From GCA-2687025 sp964473525 (GTDB lineage Bacteria > Poribacteria > WGA-4E > GCA-2687025): a DNA stretch of 64,000 bases. Shown piece after piece: positions 51,387 through 59,591 of this stretch (position 1 is the first letter of the stretch; every line of letters starts with the position of its first letter). Made by a program: the position numbers and the translations under genes. Below the pieces are notes generated by a model. That model did no database searches, was not told the origin of the DNA, and worked only from the letters and a program-made list of their open reading frames with translations. The stretch spans positions 1 through 64,000 of the forward strand of contig CAYYPK010000002.1 of the NCBI GenBank assembly GCA_964473525.1, written 5' to 3'.

Positions 51387-52532
51387 CTACTCCGTCACGT
51401 CGGCGTGGACGCCCAACACCGGCTGGTGCTCGGACAGCGCGCAGCCGTCCAGCAGGTAGCTCACGATGTCCGCGAGTCGATGGTGGTACGTGTGCTCCGC
51501 GAACACTCTCGCCTGCGCGCGCGCCATATACGGCCGACGCTCATCGGGGTTGGCGGCGAAGTGGCGCACCTTCTCGGTGAAGTCGTTGGGGTCGTCCGCC
51601 ATGACAACCTCGTCCTCTGGGAAATAGCGCCGCAGCTGCCGCGCATAGTCCGACACCTGGAATCCCCCGCACGCGAGGGTGTTGAAGCCTCGCTCGTTGC
51701 AGCTGTGCCCACGCGCCTGATAGTCGTGGTGTATGTTCAGGCACACGGCGTGCGACGAATACAGCTTCGGAGCCGCCCGGTTGAAGTCGTCCAGACGTTC
51801 GTCTGGGAGCCGGAACGGCGAGTCTACCCACCTAGGCCCGAAGATCGTGCACTTCCTCTCCCGGATCGTCGCGCCGAAGTAGGCGTTGATCCTGTCGGGC
51901 TTCTCGAAGTGCGACCCCAGAAAGATGGCGTCGCCCTCCAGCGGCGTGTCGACGGGGAAATGGCGCATCAGGTTTGCCGCCCACGGGAACGTCATCACCG
52001 GTATCCCGTGCTCCCTCTGGTAGCCAGCGTAGTACCGCTCGTTCCCCTCGGGTGAGAACTCCGAGAGCACGAGTGACACGTGGTCTCGATGGCCCGCCAG
52101 GACATCCCTCATCTCAACATCCAGTGGGTCGGAGAGGCCCGGCTTCGGCACGTCATCGTAGAACGGCGCTAGTAGCGCGATGCGCAGCTTCACGCGCTCG
52201 CGTATCGCCGCCAGGATAGGCAGAAACTGCGGATACGTGAAGACGATCACGTCGTCGTATTCGGTCAGGCGCACGAGCTCGCGAGGGGCCTGCATTCCAA
52301 TGGCGAGAAACCGGATCCCCCACGCCGCGGCGGCCTCTCCCAGGCCGGTGACCTGGACATCGCGCGCCATGTGACCGGGGCCGAAGTAAGCTGCGGCCAC
52401 GGAACCCGCTAGCCACTTCGATGAGTTCGGCAGCGCTCGGAGCCGGCCGAGCGTCGCGTTGTGGACCGTGGGCAGGTGGTGGGCGAGATGCTCGGCGCGT
52501 CGGGCCTCGTAGGCTTCCTGCGATCCGTCCAC
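51387..52532 (-). CDS. CgeB-like glycosyltransferase
   Basis: 381 residues, GTG 52532. GDAIFLGSHFEKPDRINAYF and KLYSSHAVCLNIHHDYQARGHSCNERGFNTLACGGFQVSDYA match the C-terminal donor-binding half of CgeB-type (Glyco_trans_1_2) enzymes: the NERGFNTLACGGF block is the family landmark, and DPNDFTEKVRHFAANPDER follows. The N-terminal half (YFGPGHMARDVQVTGLGEAAAAWG) is less conserved. It heads the five-gene operon, 8 bp before the TPR glycosyltransferase, and is divergent from the epimerase. The sugar is unknown. Confidence 0.8.
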   Translation of the reverse strand: MDGSQEAYEARRAEHLAHHLPTVHNATLGRLRALPNSSKWLAGSVAAAYFGPGHMARDVQVTGLGEAAAAWGIRFLAIGMQAPRELVRLTEYDDVIVFTYPQFLPILAAIRERVKLRIALLAPFYDDVPKPGLSDPLDVEMRDVLAGHRDHVSLVLSEFSPEGNERYYAGYQREHGIPVMTFPWAANLMRHFPVDTPLEGDAIFLGSHFEKPDRINAYFGATIRERKCTIFGPRWVDSPFRLPDERLDDFNRAAPKLYSSHAVCLNIHHDYQARGHSCNERGFNTLACGGFQVSDYARQLRRYFPEDEVVMADDPNDFTEKVRHFAANPDERRPYMARAQARVFAEHTYHHRLADIVSYLLDGCALSEHQPVLGVHADVTE

Positions 52533-52574
52533 CGGCTCCCAATCACGTGTCGCGGGGCGGGCGCGCCTGCGGCG

Positions 52575-52603
52575 TTGCGGCTGCTATGGCGCCAGGGTAC
52601 GAT
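52575..52603 (+). promoter_or_regulatory. Putative promoter of the epimerase gene, followed by two hairpins
   Basis: TTGCGG (52575-52580), 17-nt spacer, TACGAT (52598-52603). Downstream, GCTCCAGG/CCTGGAGC and GCCGCC/GGCGGC inverted repeats would form two hairpins in the leader before ATG 52735. Confidence 0.4.
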
Positions 52604-52734
52604 GGCTCCAGGCTCGGAGGACGACCCTGGAGCGCCGCCTCCGTTGGCGGCGACTGAACTATATCAGCGAGGTCCAACGGCGCTCAAGGCGACCCCGCTG
52701 GATGCCACGCACCCGGTGGCCGACAGGGAGCTAC

Positions 52735-53667
52735 ATGCGCGTACTGATCACGGGCGGCCTCGGGTATCTCGGCTCCGTCATCACCGAGCACCTGCTCGAC
52801 GCCGGGCATTCGGTCAGCATCCTCGACAACCTCATGTACGGCGGCCAGAGCCTCTTCCACCTCTGCGCCCACGACGGTTTCGACTTCACGCGTGGCGACG
52901 CCCGCGACGAGGACGCCCTGCGCGAGGCTCTCAAGGGCGTGGACGCGGTGATACCCCTCGCCGCGCTAGTGGGCGCTCCCGCTTGCGACCGCGACCCCTG
53001 GGTAGCGACGTCCGTCAACTACGAAGCCATCGCCACGCTGGACAGGCTGCGGTTGCGCGATCAGTTAGTCGTGTATCCCTGCACCAATAGCGGGTACGGC
53101 ACGATGTCAGGCGACACGTTCTGCACCGAGGACACGCCGATGGAGCCGATCTCGCTCTACGGTCGCACGAAGGTGGACGCCGAGAAGCTCCTGCTCGACT
53201 CAGAGAACGTCATCACGTTGCGCCTCGCGACCGTGTTCGGGACGTCGCCGAGGATGCGGCTCGACCTGCTGGTGAACCACTTCACGTACGCCGCCTTCAC
53301 CGACGGCTGCATCGAGATATTCGAGAAGGACGCGAAGCGCAACTACGTGCACATCCGCGATGTCGCGGACTGCTTCGTCCACTGCCTCGGCAACGCGGAC
53401 GCGATGCTCGGCCGCCCGTACAACCTGGGGCTGGACGACGCGAACCTGTCGAAGGAGGAGCTCGCCCACAAGGTGCGCGAGCACGTAGGTAGCTTCCGCA
53501 TCTACTTCGCCGACGTCGGCGAGGATCCCGACAAGCGGGATTACATCGTCTCCAACCAGCGGCTGCGTGAGGCCGGATTCGCCGCCAGGCGCACCCTCGA
53601 CGATGGAATCGCCGAGCTCCTAAAGGCGTACCGCATGATCGGTCGGTCGGACCTGGGGAATGTCTGA
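52735..53667 (+). CDS. NAD-dependent sugar-nucleotide epimerase/dehydratase
   Basis: 310 residues of the extended SDR family; ATG 52735 follows AGGGAG. MRVLITGGLGYLGSVITEHLLDAGH is the Rossmann NAD site (GxxGxxG). YPCTNSGYG and SLYGRTKVDAEKLLL contain the catalytic Tyr-x-x-x-Lys, VITLRLATVFG the usual core strand, and NYVHIRDVADCFVHCL the substrate region. It overlaps the nucleotidyltransferase by 8 bp, so the two probably modify and activate one sugar for surface glycans. The exact sugar is not readable. Confidence 0.85.
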   Translation: MRVLITGGLGYLGSVITEHLLDAGHSVSILDNLMYGGQSLFHLCAHDGFDFTRGDARDEDALREALKGVDAVIPLAALVGAPACDRDPWVATSVNYEAIATLDRLRLRDQLVVYPCTNSGYGTMSGDTFCTEDTPMEPISLYGRTKVDAEKLLLDSENVITLRLATVFGTSPRMRLDLLVNHFTYAAFTDGCIEIFEKDAKRNYVHIRDVADCFVHCLGNADAMLGRPYNLGLDDANLSKEELAHKVREHVGSFRIYFADVGEDPDKRDYIVSNQRLREAGFAARRTLDDGIAELLKAYRMIGRSDLGNV

Positions 53668-54382
53668 GACTGGGCCTGGAGCCATCACCGCGGTCATCCT
53701 CGCGGGAGGGAAGGGCACGCGCCTTTCCTCCGTCGTTGCGGATCGTGCGAAGCCTTTAGCGGACGTAGGTGGGCGGCCGTTCGTCACGCGGCTGTTCGAC
53801 CAGCTTCTCAATGCTGGCGTGCGTGAGGCCGTTCTGTGCACCGGTCATCTTGGCGAAGGCGTGCGAGTGCAGCTAGGGACAGACTACGGCGAGCTCGCGC
53901 TGCGGTACTCCCAGGAACGCGAACCGTTAGGCACGGGCGGAGCGACACGTCTCGGCGTCACGAAGGCGCGGGCGGGCACGGCGATCGTCATGAATGGCGA
54001 CGCCTACTGTGACGTCAACGTGGGCGACCTTCTGACCGAACACGCGGAGTCGGACGCCGCCGCGACAATCCTCGTCACGCATATGGACGACACGTCGCGC
54101 TACGGTCGCGTCGAGGTGGACGACGATGGCGCCGTCACTGCGTTCCGGGAGAAGCAGCCCGGAGCCGGCGCGGGCTGGATCAACGCTGGCGTCTACGTCG
54201 TCTCGACACCACGCCTGCTCGAGATCCCAGAAGGACGCGCCGTGTCCCTGGAACGCGAGGTGTTCCCGTCATGGATCGGCGATGGTTTCCGCGCGCACCA
54301 GCGCCACGCCGCGTTCCTGGACATCGGTACGCCGGAATCGTACGCCGCCGCGGAGCAGTTCTTCCGTGGCGTTGATCGCTGA
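53660..54382 (+). CDS. Sugar-phosphate nucleotidyltransferase (HddC-like)
   Basis: 240 residues. The pyrophosphorylase signature AVILAGGKGTRLSSVVADRAKPLADVGGRPF is at the N-terminus, GTGGATRLG and VMNGDAY follow (metal Asp), and the C-terminus has INAGVYVVSTPRLL and FLDIGTPESYAAAE. The compact length and these blocks match D-glycero-D-manno-heptose-1-phosphate guanylyltransferase (HddC)-type enzymes better than hexose pyrophosphorylases. GmhA, HddA and GmhB are not nearby, so the heptose assignment is tentative. Confidence 0.82.
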   Translation: MSETGPGAITAVILAGGKGTRLSSVVADRAKPLADVGGRPFVTRLFDQLLNAGVREAVLCTGHLGEGVRVQLGTDYGELALRYSQEREPLGTGGATRLGVTKARAGTAIVMNGDAYCDVNVGDLLTEHAESDAAATILVTHMDDTSRYGRVEVDDDGAVTAFREKQPGAGAGWINAGVYVVSTPRLLEIPEGRAVSLEREVFPSWIGDGFRAHQRHAAFLDIGTPESYAAAEQFFRGVDR

Positions 54383-54406
54383 GCGCCGCTCACGAGAGGA
54401 CACCCC

Positions 54407-55729
54407 GTGCCAGACGACCTGACCAGATTCGTGTATCGGACCGTGTTCACCGCGGACGAATTCGCCAGACGACGACGCGCAGTAGCGGACGCGATAGGCG
54501 CAGCCACCGTTGCCCTCGTTCCTGGCGCCCCGACGGCGGGTGAACTGTCTCTGTTCCGTCAGGACAACGACTTCTACTACCTGTGCGGGGTGGAAGTACC
54601 CGAGGCGTTCCTGGTGATCGAGGGGGGCTCTGGGGTGACTACGCTCTATCTCCCGGGCCAGAACGAAGGCGAGGAGCGGTCCGAGGGGCCGCGGCTACAC
54701 TCCGGCGACCCGCAGGACGCGTGCGAGCGCACGGGCGTTGACCGCGTCGCTGATCTCTCCGACCTCGCCGGGGACCTCGCGTCGCGACCCGAGGCGCACG
54801 TGCCGCGGGCCGGCCGCGACGCGGACGCTGCGGCATACTTCTGGTCGCGTCCGACCTGGGCAGACGCGTTCGTTGCCGACCTGCGCTCCGGCGTCGAGGG
54901 CCTGGACATCCACGACCTGACGCCAGTTCTCCGCGAACTGCGCATGGTGAAGAGCGCGCAGGAGCTCGAGGTCATGCGCTTCGCCGGGAAGCTCACCGCC
55001 CTCGCAGCCAACGAGGCCATGCGGAGCACGAAGCCAGGGGTCATGGAGTACGAGCTCGGAGCCATCGCCGACTACGTCTACCGCGTCAACGGCGCCCGAG
55101 GCGGTGGCTACCCAGCTATCATCGGCGGCGGCGAGAACGCCTGGTTCGGCCACTACTGGCGCAACAACGACGCCCTCCGCGACGGCGACACCGTCCTGCT
55201 CGACTATGCCCCGGACTACGAGCAGTACACGTCCGACATCGGTCGCATGTGGCCCGTCAACGGCACGTACACGGCAGAACAACGGCAGCTCTACGGGTTT
55301 ATCGTCGAATACCACAAGACGCTGCTATCGCTCATCGGGCCGGGCGCGCTCGCCGCGGACATCATGGACCAGGCGGCGGAGACCATGCGCCCGGTCATCG
55401 ACAACACCGCGTGGTCGAAGCCGCACTACGAGGCCGCTGCAAGAGGCGCTCTGGCCTTCCGCGGGCATCTCTCCCACACGGTCGGGTTGGACGTGCACGA
55501 CGCCGGGAACTACTGGCCAGAGCCGTTGCGTCCTGGCACCGTCTTCTCGGTGGATCCCATGATCTGGATCCCCGAGGAGCGCCTGTATGTCCGCGTCGAG
55601 GACACGGTTGCGATCACGGACGACGGTCTGGAGAATCTGACCGAGCTAGCTCCGCTCGAGCTAGACGACGTGGAAGCGTGCATGCGTGAGCCCGGCATGC
55701 TCGACGCGTATCCACCTGAGCGTCGCTGA
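54407..55729 (+). CDS. M24 family aminopeptidase P-like protein
   Basis: 440 residues, GTG 54407 with GAGAGGA upstream. An N-terminal APP domain (FTADEFARRRRAVAD, FRQDNDFYYLCGVEVPEAFLV) precedes the pita-bread domain. Metal ligands: Asp in VLLDYAPD, Asp in YTSDIGRMWPV, His in GHLSHTVGLDVHD, Glu in VRVEDTV. The fourth ligand site, usually E-P-G, reads FSVDPMIWI, so Asp replaces Glu. Such enzymes remove N-terminal residues before proline; the substitution may alter metal binding. No signal peptide. Confidence 0.88.
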   Translation: MPDDLTRFVYRTVFTADEFARRRRAVADAIGAATVALVPGAPTAGELSLFRQDNDFYYLCGVEVPEAFLVIEGGSGVTTLYLPGQNEGEERSEGPRLHSGDPQDACERTGVDRVADLSDLAGDLASRPEAHVPRAGRDADAAAYFWSRPTWADAFVADLRSGVEGLDIHDLTPVLRELRMVKSAQELEVMRFAGKLTALAANEAMRSTKPGVMEYELGAIADYVYRVNGARGGGYPAIIGGGENAWFGHYWRNNDALRDGDTVLLDYAPDYEQYTSDIGRMWPVNGTYTAEQRQLYGFIVEYHKTLLSLIGPGALAADIMDQAAETMRPVIDNTAWSKPHYEAAARGALAFRGHLSHTVGLDVHDAGNYWPEPLRPGTVFSVDPMIWIPEERLYVRVEDTVAITDDGLENLTELAPLELDDVEACMREPGMLDAYPPERR

Positions 55730-55731
55730 GG

Positions 55732-57039
55732 TCAACGCAGGCGGACACGGGCGTACCTGAGCGTGCCACTCTCCCGGCCCGCGCCGAACAGGTCGAGAGT
55801 GTCAGACGGCAGCGACCCGCCGCGCTCGGAAGCGGTGAAGAACGTCCCAAACGGCTCGGCGAGGGGTATCGTCGTTGGTTCGCCCGGCCCGTCCTCGGAC
55901 AGCGGAATGTAGCCGTTCTCGCCGCTCGCGGAATAGATGACCAAGAGTCGTCCGGACGCATCGCGATGGAACCGCCCGTACGCCGGCTGTAGACCCGTCG
56001 TGCCTTCCCCGCCCGCGATGAGGGTCTGCGACGACGCGACAGCGCCGTCACGCAGCACGACGTGCACCAGATCGCTGCCGATCGTCACGTCGGGGAAGAA
56101 GCGGTCGCGCATCTGTGCTGACTGCACCGTGCGCCGCAGGTATAGCACGTGCGCGGCGCCGTCGTCAGCGACGAACAGGTCCAGGTTGGATATGTGCCCC
56201 GCAGTCGCGTCGAGATCCTCTATCTCCACCGCGTCATCGAACTGGCTCGTCGCGACATCTGGCGAGTAGGCGTAGAAGAGCCGACGGAATACGTAGTCCC
56301 ACGTCCGTTGCGTCTGCTCGAACTTGTACTCGCGCCACTCCTGGACCGGCTCGACGATGTCGCCGATCGCCAGAACATGCCCGGCCCCGTGGCGAAGCGC
56401 GACCTGTGGATAGCACGAGCGGATCGGGAACGGCAGTCTGCCAGCATTCGTCCACTCGCCGTCGGCGTCGCGGTGAGCCCAGAACTGATCGCCCGTCGGG
56501 GAGTCGATGTTCATCGCGATGAGCGACGACGCCTCGCCGTCAACGGCGAACCCGCGGTAAGAGTGCTCCGTGAACGAGTGGCCATCGACCCACGGCACGT
56601 GGACGGCCGTTGGCTTCGCGCCTGCGTCCGCGGGCCCGAACTCCAGCAGTTGCGGGTCGGACGGCCCGCTCCGTCTGACCGAGTCGTCTATGAGCGGATT
56701 CACGGACAGCAGCACCCGGCCGTCCTGCATCACTCCGAGGGGGCACGGCTCGCGGGTGTCAAACTCGTCGGCGTGGTCGACTAGCCGCCATGGGCCGGCA
56801 TCCGGCCGCGCGTAGAGACGCCACCGGGTGTTGCACAGCGGCTCGACGCCCTCGCCAGTCTCCAACGCGGACACGTACACCTCGTCGCCAACGCGCGCGA
56901 TCAGCGCGGCGCCATAGCACCACAGTGGCCCAGCGCCGTTGTCCGCGGACGTGTAGGTCGCCACGAGATCCTCGACCTCAACGATGGGCGTCGCCGCAGG
57001 GATGGCCGTCGCCAGAAGCGCGCCTAACGCGGTAATCAT
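55732..57039 (-). CDS. Secreted propeller-like protein of unknown function
   Basis: 435 residues from ATG 57039 (GAGAGAGG upstream). A short signal peptide (ITALGALLATAIPAATP) precedes a beta-rich protein with repeated blade-like strands (GDEVYVSALETG, GRVLLSVNPL, GRLLVIYSASGENGYIPLSEDG). The layout recalls sialidase/BNR-type propellers of planctomycete-like genomes, but no Asp box (S-x-D-x-G-x-x-T-W) is visible, so no catalytic role is claimed. It is convergent with the M24 gene (2 bp between stops) and divergent from the SGNH hydrolase. Confidence 0.65.
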   Translation of the reverse strand: MITALGALLATAIPAATPIVEVEDLVATYTSADNGAGPLWCYGAALIARVGDEVYVSALETGEGVEPLCNTRWRLYARPDAGPWRLVDHADEFDTREPCPLGVMQDGRVLLSVNPLIDDSVRRSGPSDPQLLEFGPADAGAKPTAVHVPWVDGHSFTEHSYRGFAVDGEASSLIAMNIDSPTGDQFWAHRDADGEWTNAGRLPFPIRSCYPQVALRHGAGHVLAIGDIVEPVQEWREYKFEQTQRTWDYVFRRLFYAYSPDVATSQFDDAVEIEDLDATAGHISNLDLFVADDGAAHVLYLRRTVQSAQMRDRFFPDVTIGSDLVHVVLRDGAVASSQTLIAGGEGTTGLQPAYGRFHRDASGRLLVIYSASGENGYIPLSEDGPGEPTTIPLAEPFGTFFTASERGGSLPSDTLDLFGAGRESGTLRYARVRLR

Positions 57040-57411
57040 GCTCGGGTTCCTCTCTCGCACGGCCCGTGGCTGGATCGGCGTCGCATGGCACGATATAACA
57101 CTCCCGACGATCCCTCAACACGCTCCTGGAACCGGGATGAGTTCGCGGAGCGTTGCTGGCGCGCCGCCGCCCGCTCGGGGCTGTCATGCCGAGGAGCCGA
57201 AGGCGACGAAGCATCTCGGGGTCGTGGCTGTCGCGCCGCGTGTCGCAGCGGACGAACGCCCTAACATCGGCGGCCTTGCCGCGGAAGAGATGCTTCGCCG
57301 ACGGCTCAGCATGACCAGGCGGGGTCGGGCGGCCGCGCCACGTCGGCCGCCGACAACTGTGGGTGAGCACGCGTCTGGAGCGAGGCGCCAACGCACAACA
57401 AGGAGATGGCC
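57040..57411. other. Divergent intergenic region carrying a palindromic element
   Basis: No gene-like frame was recognised. It contains the 133-bp inverted-repeat element at 57183-57315 and, at its right end, the AAGGAG site (57400-57405) for the SGNH hydrolase at 57412. Confidence 0.5.
57183..57315. repeat. 133-bp imperfect palindromic intergenic repeat (MITE-like)
   Basis: The left arm (57183-57216) starts GTCATGCCGAG and ends GAAGCATCT. The right arm (57288-57315) is its inverse complement, AGATGCTTC...CTCAGCATGAC, with small indels. It is an intergenic, non-coding inverted repeat. GTCATGCTGAGC...GAAGCATCT repeats are common dispersed elements in several bacterial phyla (recalled pattern, not searched). 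Confidence 0.65.
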
Positions 57412-58011
57412 GTGGCACGCGCACTGCTGATAGGCGACTCGATACGCATGGCGTACGCGAGCGGCGTCGCGCAACGTCTGAACGACTTGGTTGAGATCCT
57501 CGAGATCCCCGAGAACGGTGGCGACAGCTCGAACCTGCTGGACAAGCTTCCGGCATGGCTCGCCGACGTGGATCCACGGACGATCGACATCGTGCACGTC
57601 AACTGCGGCCTCCACGACATCAAGCGGCCGTACGCGTCGTCGGATCGTCAGGTGGGGCTCGCGGCGTATACCGATAACGTGCGCGCGATTCTGTCGTTGC
57701 TGCGCGACCGCGTGGCCGGCGAGGTGATCTGGGCCTCCACCACGCCCGTCGTCTACGAGCGTCACCACGCCCGGAAGGGATTCGACAGGTTCGACGCCGA
57801 CGTGATCGAATACAATGCCGCCGCTGAATCCGTGGCGCGCGAGCTAGGCGTGCCCATCCACGACCTCTACACGCCCATCGCCGGCGACGGCGTGCCGGAG
57901 TGTCTGGGGGACGACGGCGTGCACATGACGCAGCGGGGCAACGACTTGCTCGCGGATCGGGTTGCCAAGCGGCTTCGCGCGGCCCTGGCGGACCTGCGAG
58001 CTCCGGCGTGA
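57412..58011 (+). CDS. SGNH/GDSL-type hydrolase
   Basis: 199 residues. GTG 57412 is six bases after AAGGAG; the ATG at 57406 abuts that site and cannot be used. Block I is ALLIGDSIRM (catalytic Ser in GDS), block III HVNCGLHDIK (Asn), block V LGDDGVHMT (Asp-x-x-His). A small single-domain esterase/acylhydrolase without signal peptide; the substrate is unknown. Confidence 0.87.
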   Translation: MARALLIGDSIRMAYASGVAQRLNDLVEILEIPENGGDSSNLLDKLPAWLADVDPRTIDIVHVNCGLHDIKRPYASSDRQVGLAAYTDNVRAILSLLRDRVAGEVIWASTTPVVYERHHARKGFDRFDADVIEYNAAAESVARELGVPIHDLYTPIAGDGVPECLGDDGVHMTQRGNDLLADRVAKRLRAALADLRAPA

Positions 58012-58014
58012 ATC

Positions 58015-58043
58015 TTGACTCACACCCTCCCGCGTGGTAGGTT
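58015..58043 (+). promoter_or_regulatory. Putative promoter of the thrC leader
   Basis: TTGACT (58015-58020), a 17-nt spacer, TAGGTT (58038-58043), starting 4 bp past the SGNH stop. It would give a leader of about 300 nt before thrC. Confidence 0.5.
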
Positions 58044-58142
58044 TCATGCCGGGGACGGCGCGGTGTAGCGACGACGATAGCACGCGCGGAGAGACCCCCG
58101 ACCCCCGATCGAGCAGCGCGGATCTAGCGGGAACGGGTCGAG

Positions 58143-58253
58143 ATGGCTTTACAACGCTCAGCCACGGTACAGGTCGACCGTATGGCAATGCGCAGCGGCA
58201 TGCGCGCCATGCGTATGCCGCAACACGGACCTGACGGTGGGCGCGATCAATGA
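58143..58253 (+). CDS. Candidate Met/Arg-rich leader peptide upstream of thrC
   Basis: A 36-codon frame, ATG 58143 to TGA 58251-58253. It contains six Met and six Arg; codons 13-25 alone hold five Met and four Arg, including M-A-M-R and M-R-M. The ribosome-binding site is weak (GGGTCGAG). Its last codons lie on the 5' arm of the antiterminator hairpin, as expected of a leader peptide in transcription attenuation. Only one Thr and no Ile codons are present, so it is not a classical Thr/Ile leader. Confidence 0.5.
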   Translation: MALQRSATVQVDRMAMRSGMRAMRMPQHGPDGGRDQ

Positions 58254-58286
58254 ATCGCTGAGCGTCGAGCGGAGTTGATCGCCCAC
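58237..58286 (+). promoter_or_regulatory. Candidate antiterminator hairpin of the thrC leader
   Basis: GTGGGC-GC-GATCAA (58237-58250) pairs with TTGATCGCCCAC (58275-58286): 12 pairs around a 2-nt bulge, with a 24-nt loop. Its 3' arm shares 58281-58286 with the terminator's 5' arm, so only one of the two can form. Confidence 0.6.
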
Positions 58287-58315
58287 TGTCCATTGGCAGT
58301 GGGCGTTTTGGTTTT
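58281..58315 (+). terminator. Attenuator-type intrinsic terminator before thrC
   Basis: GCCCACTG (58281-58288), 8-nt loop, CAGTGGGC (58297-58304), then GTTTTGGTTTT. It is the clearest intrinsic terminator in the window and lies 31 bp upstream of the thrC start, so it must be read through for thrC expression from the upstream promoter. Confidence 0.7.
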
Positions 58316-58345
58316 CGGTGGGCAAGCGAACGGGAGCGATGAGAC

Positions 58346-59575
58346 ATGGGACACGTAACTGGACTCAAGTGCCGCGAATGCGGGACCGACTACCCAACCG
58401 AACCTCTACACGTCTGCGAGATGTGCTTCGGCCCCCTCGAGGTCTCCTACGACTACGACGCCATCGCCAAGGACATCTCGCGCGACAAGATCGAGGCTGG
58501 CCCACAAAGCCACTGGCGATACGCCGACCTTCTTCCACTCGACGGGCCACCCACCGACGGTCTGGACACGGGCAGCACGCCGCTGCTGAAGGCCGACCGC
58601 CTCGCGCGGAAGCTGGGCGTAGAAGAGCTGTACATCAAGAACGACGCCGTCTGCCCGCCGACGCTGTCCTTCAAGGACCGCGTCGTCTCCGTGGCGCTGT
58701 CCAAGGCCAAGGAGTTCGGGTTCGAGACGACGGCGTGCGCGTCCACTGGGAACCTGGCGAACTCGGTCGCCGCGCAGTCCGCGCGCGCAGGACTCCAGTC
58801 GTTCATCTTTATCCCTGCGGACCTCGAAGTGGGGAAGGTCATCGGGACGTCCATCTTCGAGCCGACGGTCGTCGGCATCAAGGGAACGTACGACGAGGTC
58901 AACCGGCTGTGCAGCGAGATCGCGGGCGTGTACGAGTGGGCATTCGCCAACATCAACCTGCGGCCGTTCTACGCCGAGGGTTCCAAGACTTTCGGCTATG
59001 AAATCCTCGAGGATCTGGGGTGGCAGGCGCCGGACAACATCGTCGTGCCATGCGCTGGCGGGTCGCTCATCACGAAGATCGGCAAGGCAATCGGCGAGTT
59101 CGAGAAGCTGGGGCTGATCAGCGGATCGAACACGAAGATACACGCCGCGCAGGCGCTCGGGTGTGGTCCCATCGTGACATCGGTGCTGGAGGACGAGGAA
59201 TTCGTCAAGCCTGTGCGCCCGGACACGCTGGCCAAGTCCCTGGCCATCGGCAACCCCGCGGACGGCATCTACGCCGTCGAGACGGTGCGCAAGTCGGGTG
59301 GATACGCGGCGCACGCGACCGACGACGAAATCGTCGCGGCCATGCGCCTGCTCGCCTCCACGGAGGGCGTGTTCACCGAGACCGCTGGCGGCGTTACGCT
59401 CGCGTCGACCATCAAGCTCATCGAGAGCGGGCATATCGGCCGCGATGAGTCGACCGTCGTGTCCATCACGGGGAACGGGCTGAAGACGCTGGAAGTCGTG
59501 CAGGACGTTGTCGCGCAGCCGCACATCATCCTGCCGCAGCTCGGCGCGTTCGAAGAGCTCATGAAGACCATCTGA
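58346..59575 (+). CDS. thrC: Threonine synthase
   Basis: 409 residues of PLP fold type II. An N-terminal zinc-ribbon-like segment (LKCRECGTDYP...HVCEMCFGPLEV) is followed by TGSTPLLKADRLARKLG, the PLP Lys in PPTLSFKDRVVSVAL, the phosphate/carboxylate loop ASTGNLANSVAA, VPCAGGSLITKIG (PLP-phosphate loop) and SITGNGLKT near the C-terminus. It converts O-phosphohomoserine to threonine. The long leader with attenuator-like features is upstream. Cysteate-synthase-type paralogues share this fold, but the context and motifs favour ThrC. Confidence 0.9.
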   Translation: MGHVTGLKCRECGTDYPTEPLHVCEMCFGPLEVSYDYDAIAKDISRDKIEAGPQSHWRYADLLPLDGPPTDGLDTGSTPLLKADRLARKLGVEELYIKNDAVCPPTLSFKDRVVSVALSKAKEFGFETTACASTGNLANSVAAQSARAGLQSFIFIPADLEVGKVIGTSIFEPTVVGIKGTYDEVNRLCSEIAGVYEWAFANINLRPFYAEGSKTFGYEILEDLGWQAPDNIVVPCAGGSLITKIGKAIGEFEKLGLISGSNTKIHAAQALGCGPIVTSVLEDEEFVKPVRPDTLAKSLAIGNPADGIYAVETVRKSGGYAAHATDDEIVAAMRLLASTEGVFTETAGGVTLASTIKLIESGHIGRDESTVVSITGNGLKTLEVVQDVVAQPHIILPQLGAFEELMKTI

Positions 59576-59591
59576 CCGTGCCGGAGCTGAC

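Noticed and set aside
55732..57039. Calling the secreted propeller-like protein a sialidase
   Set aside because: No Asp-box or sialidase catalytic Arg/Tyr pattern is visible; only the secreted beta-rich layout supports the comparison.
58044..58345. T-box or SAM riboswitch in the thrC leader
   Set aside because: I see no T-box AGGGUGGNACCGCG-type sequence and no recognisable SAM-riboswitch core; the leader-peptide attenuator explains the two exclusive hairpins more simply.
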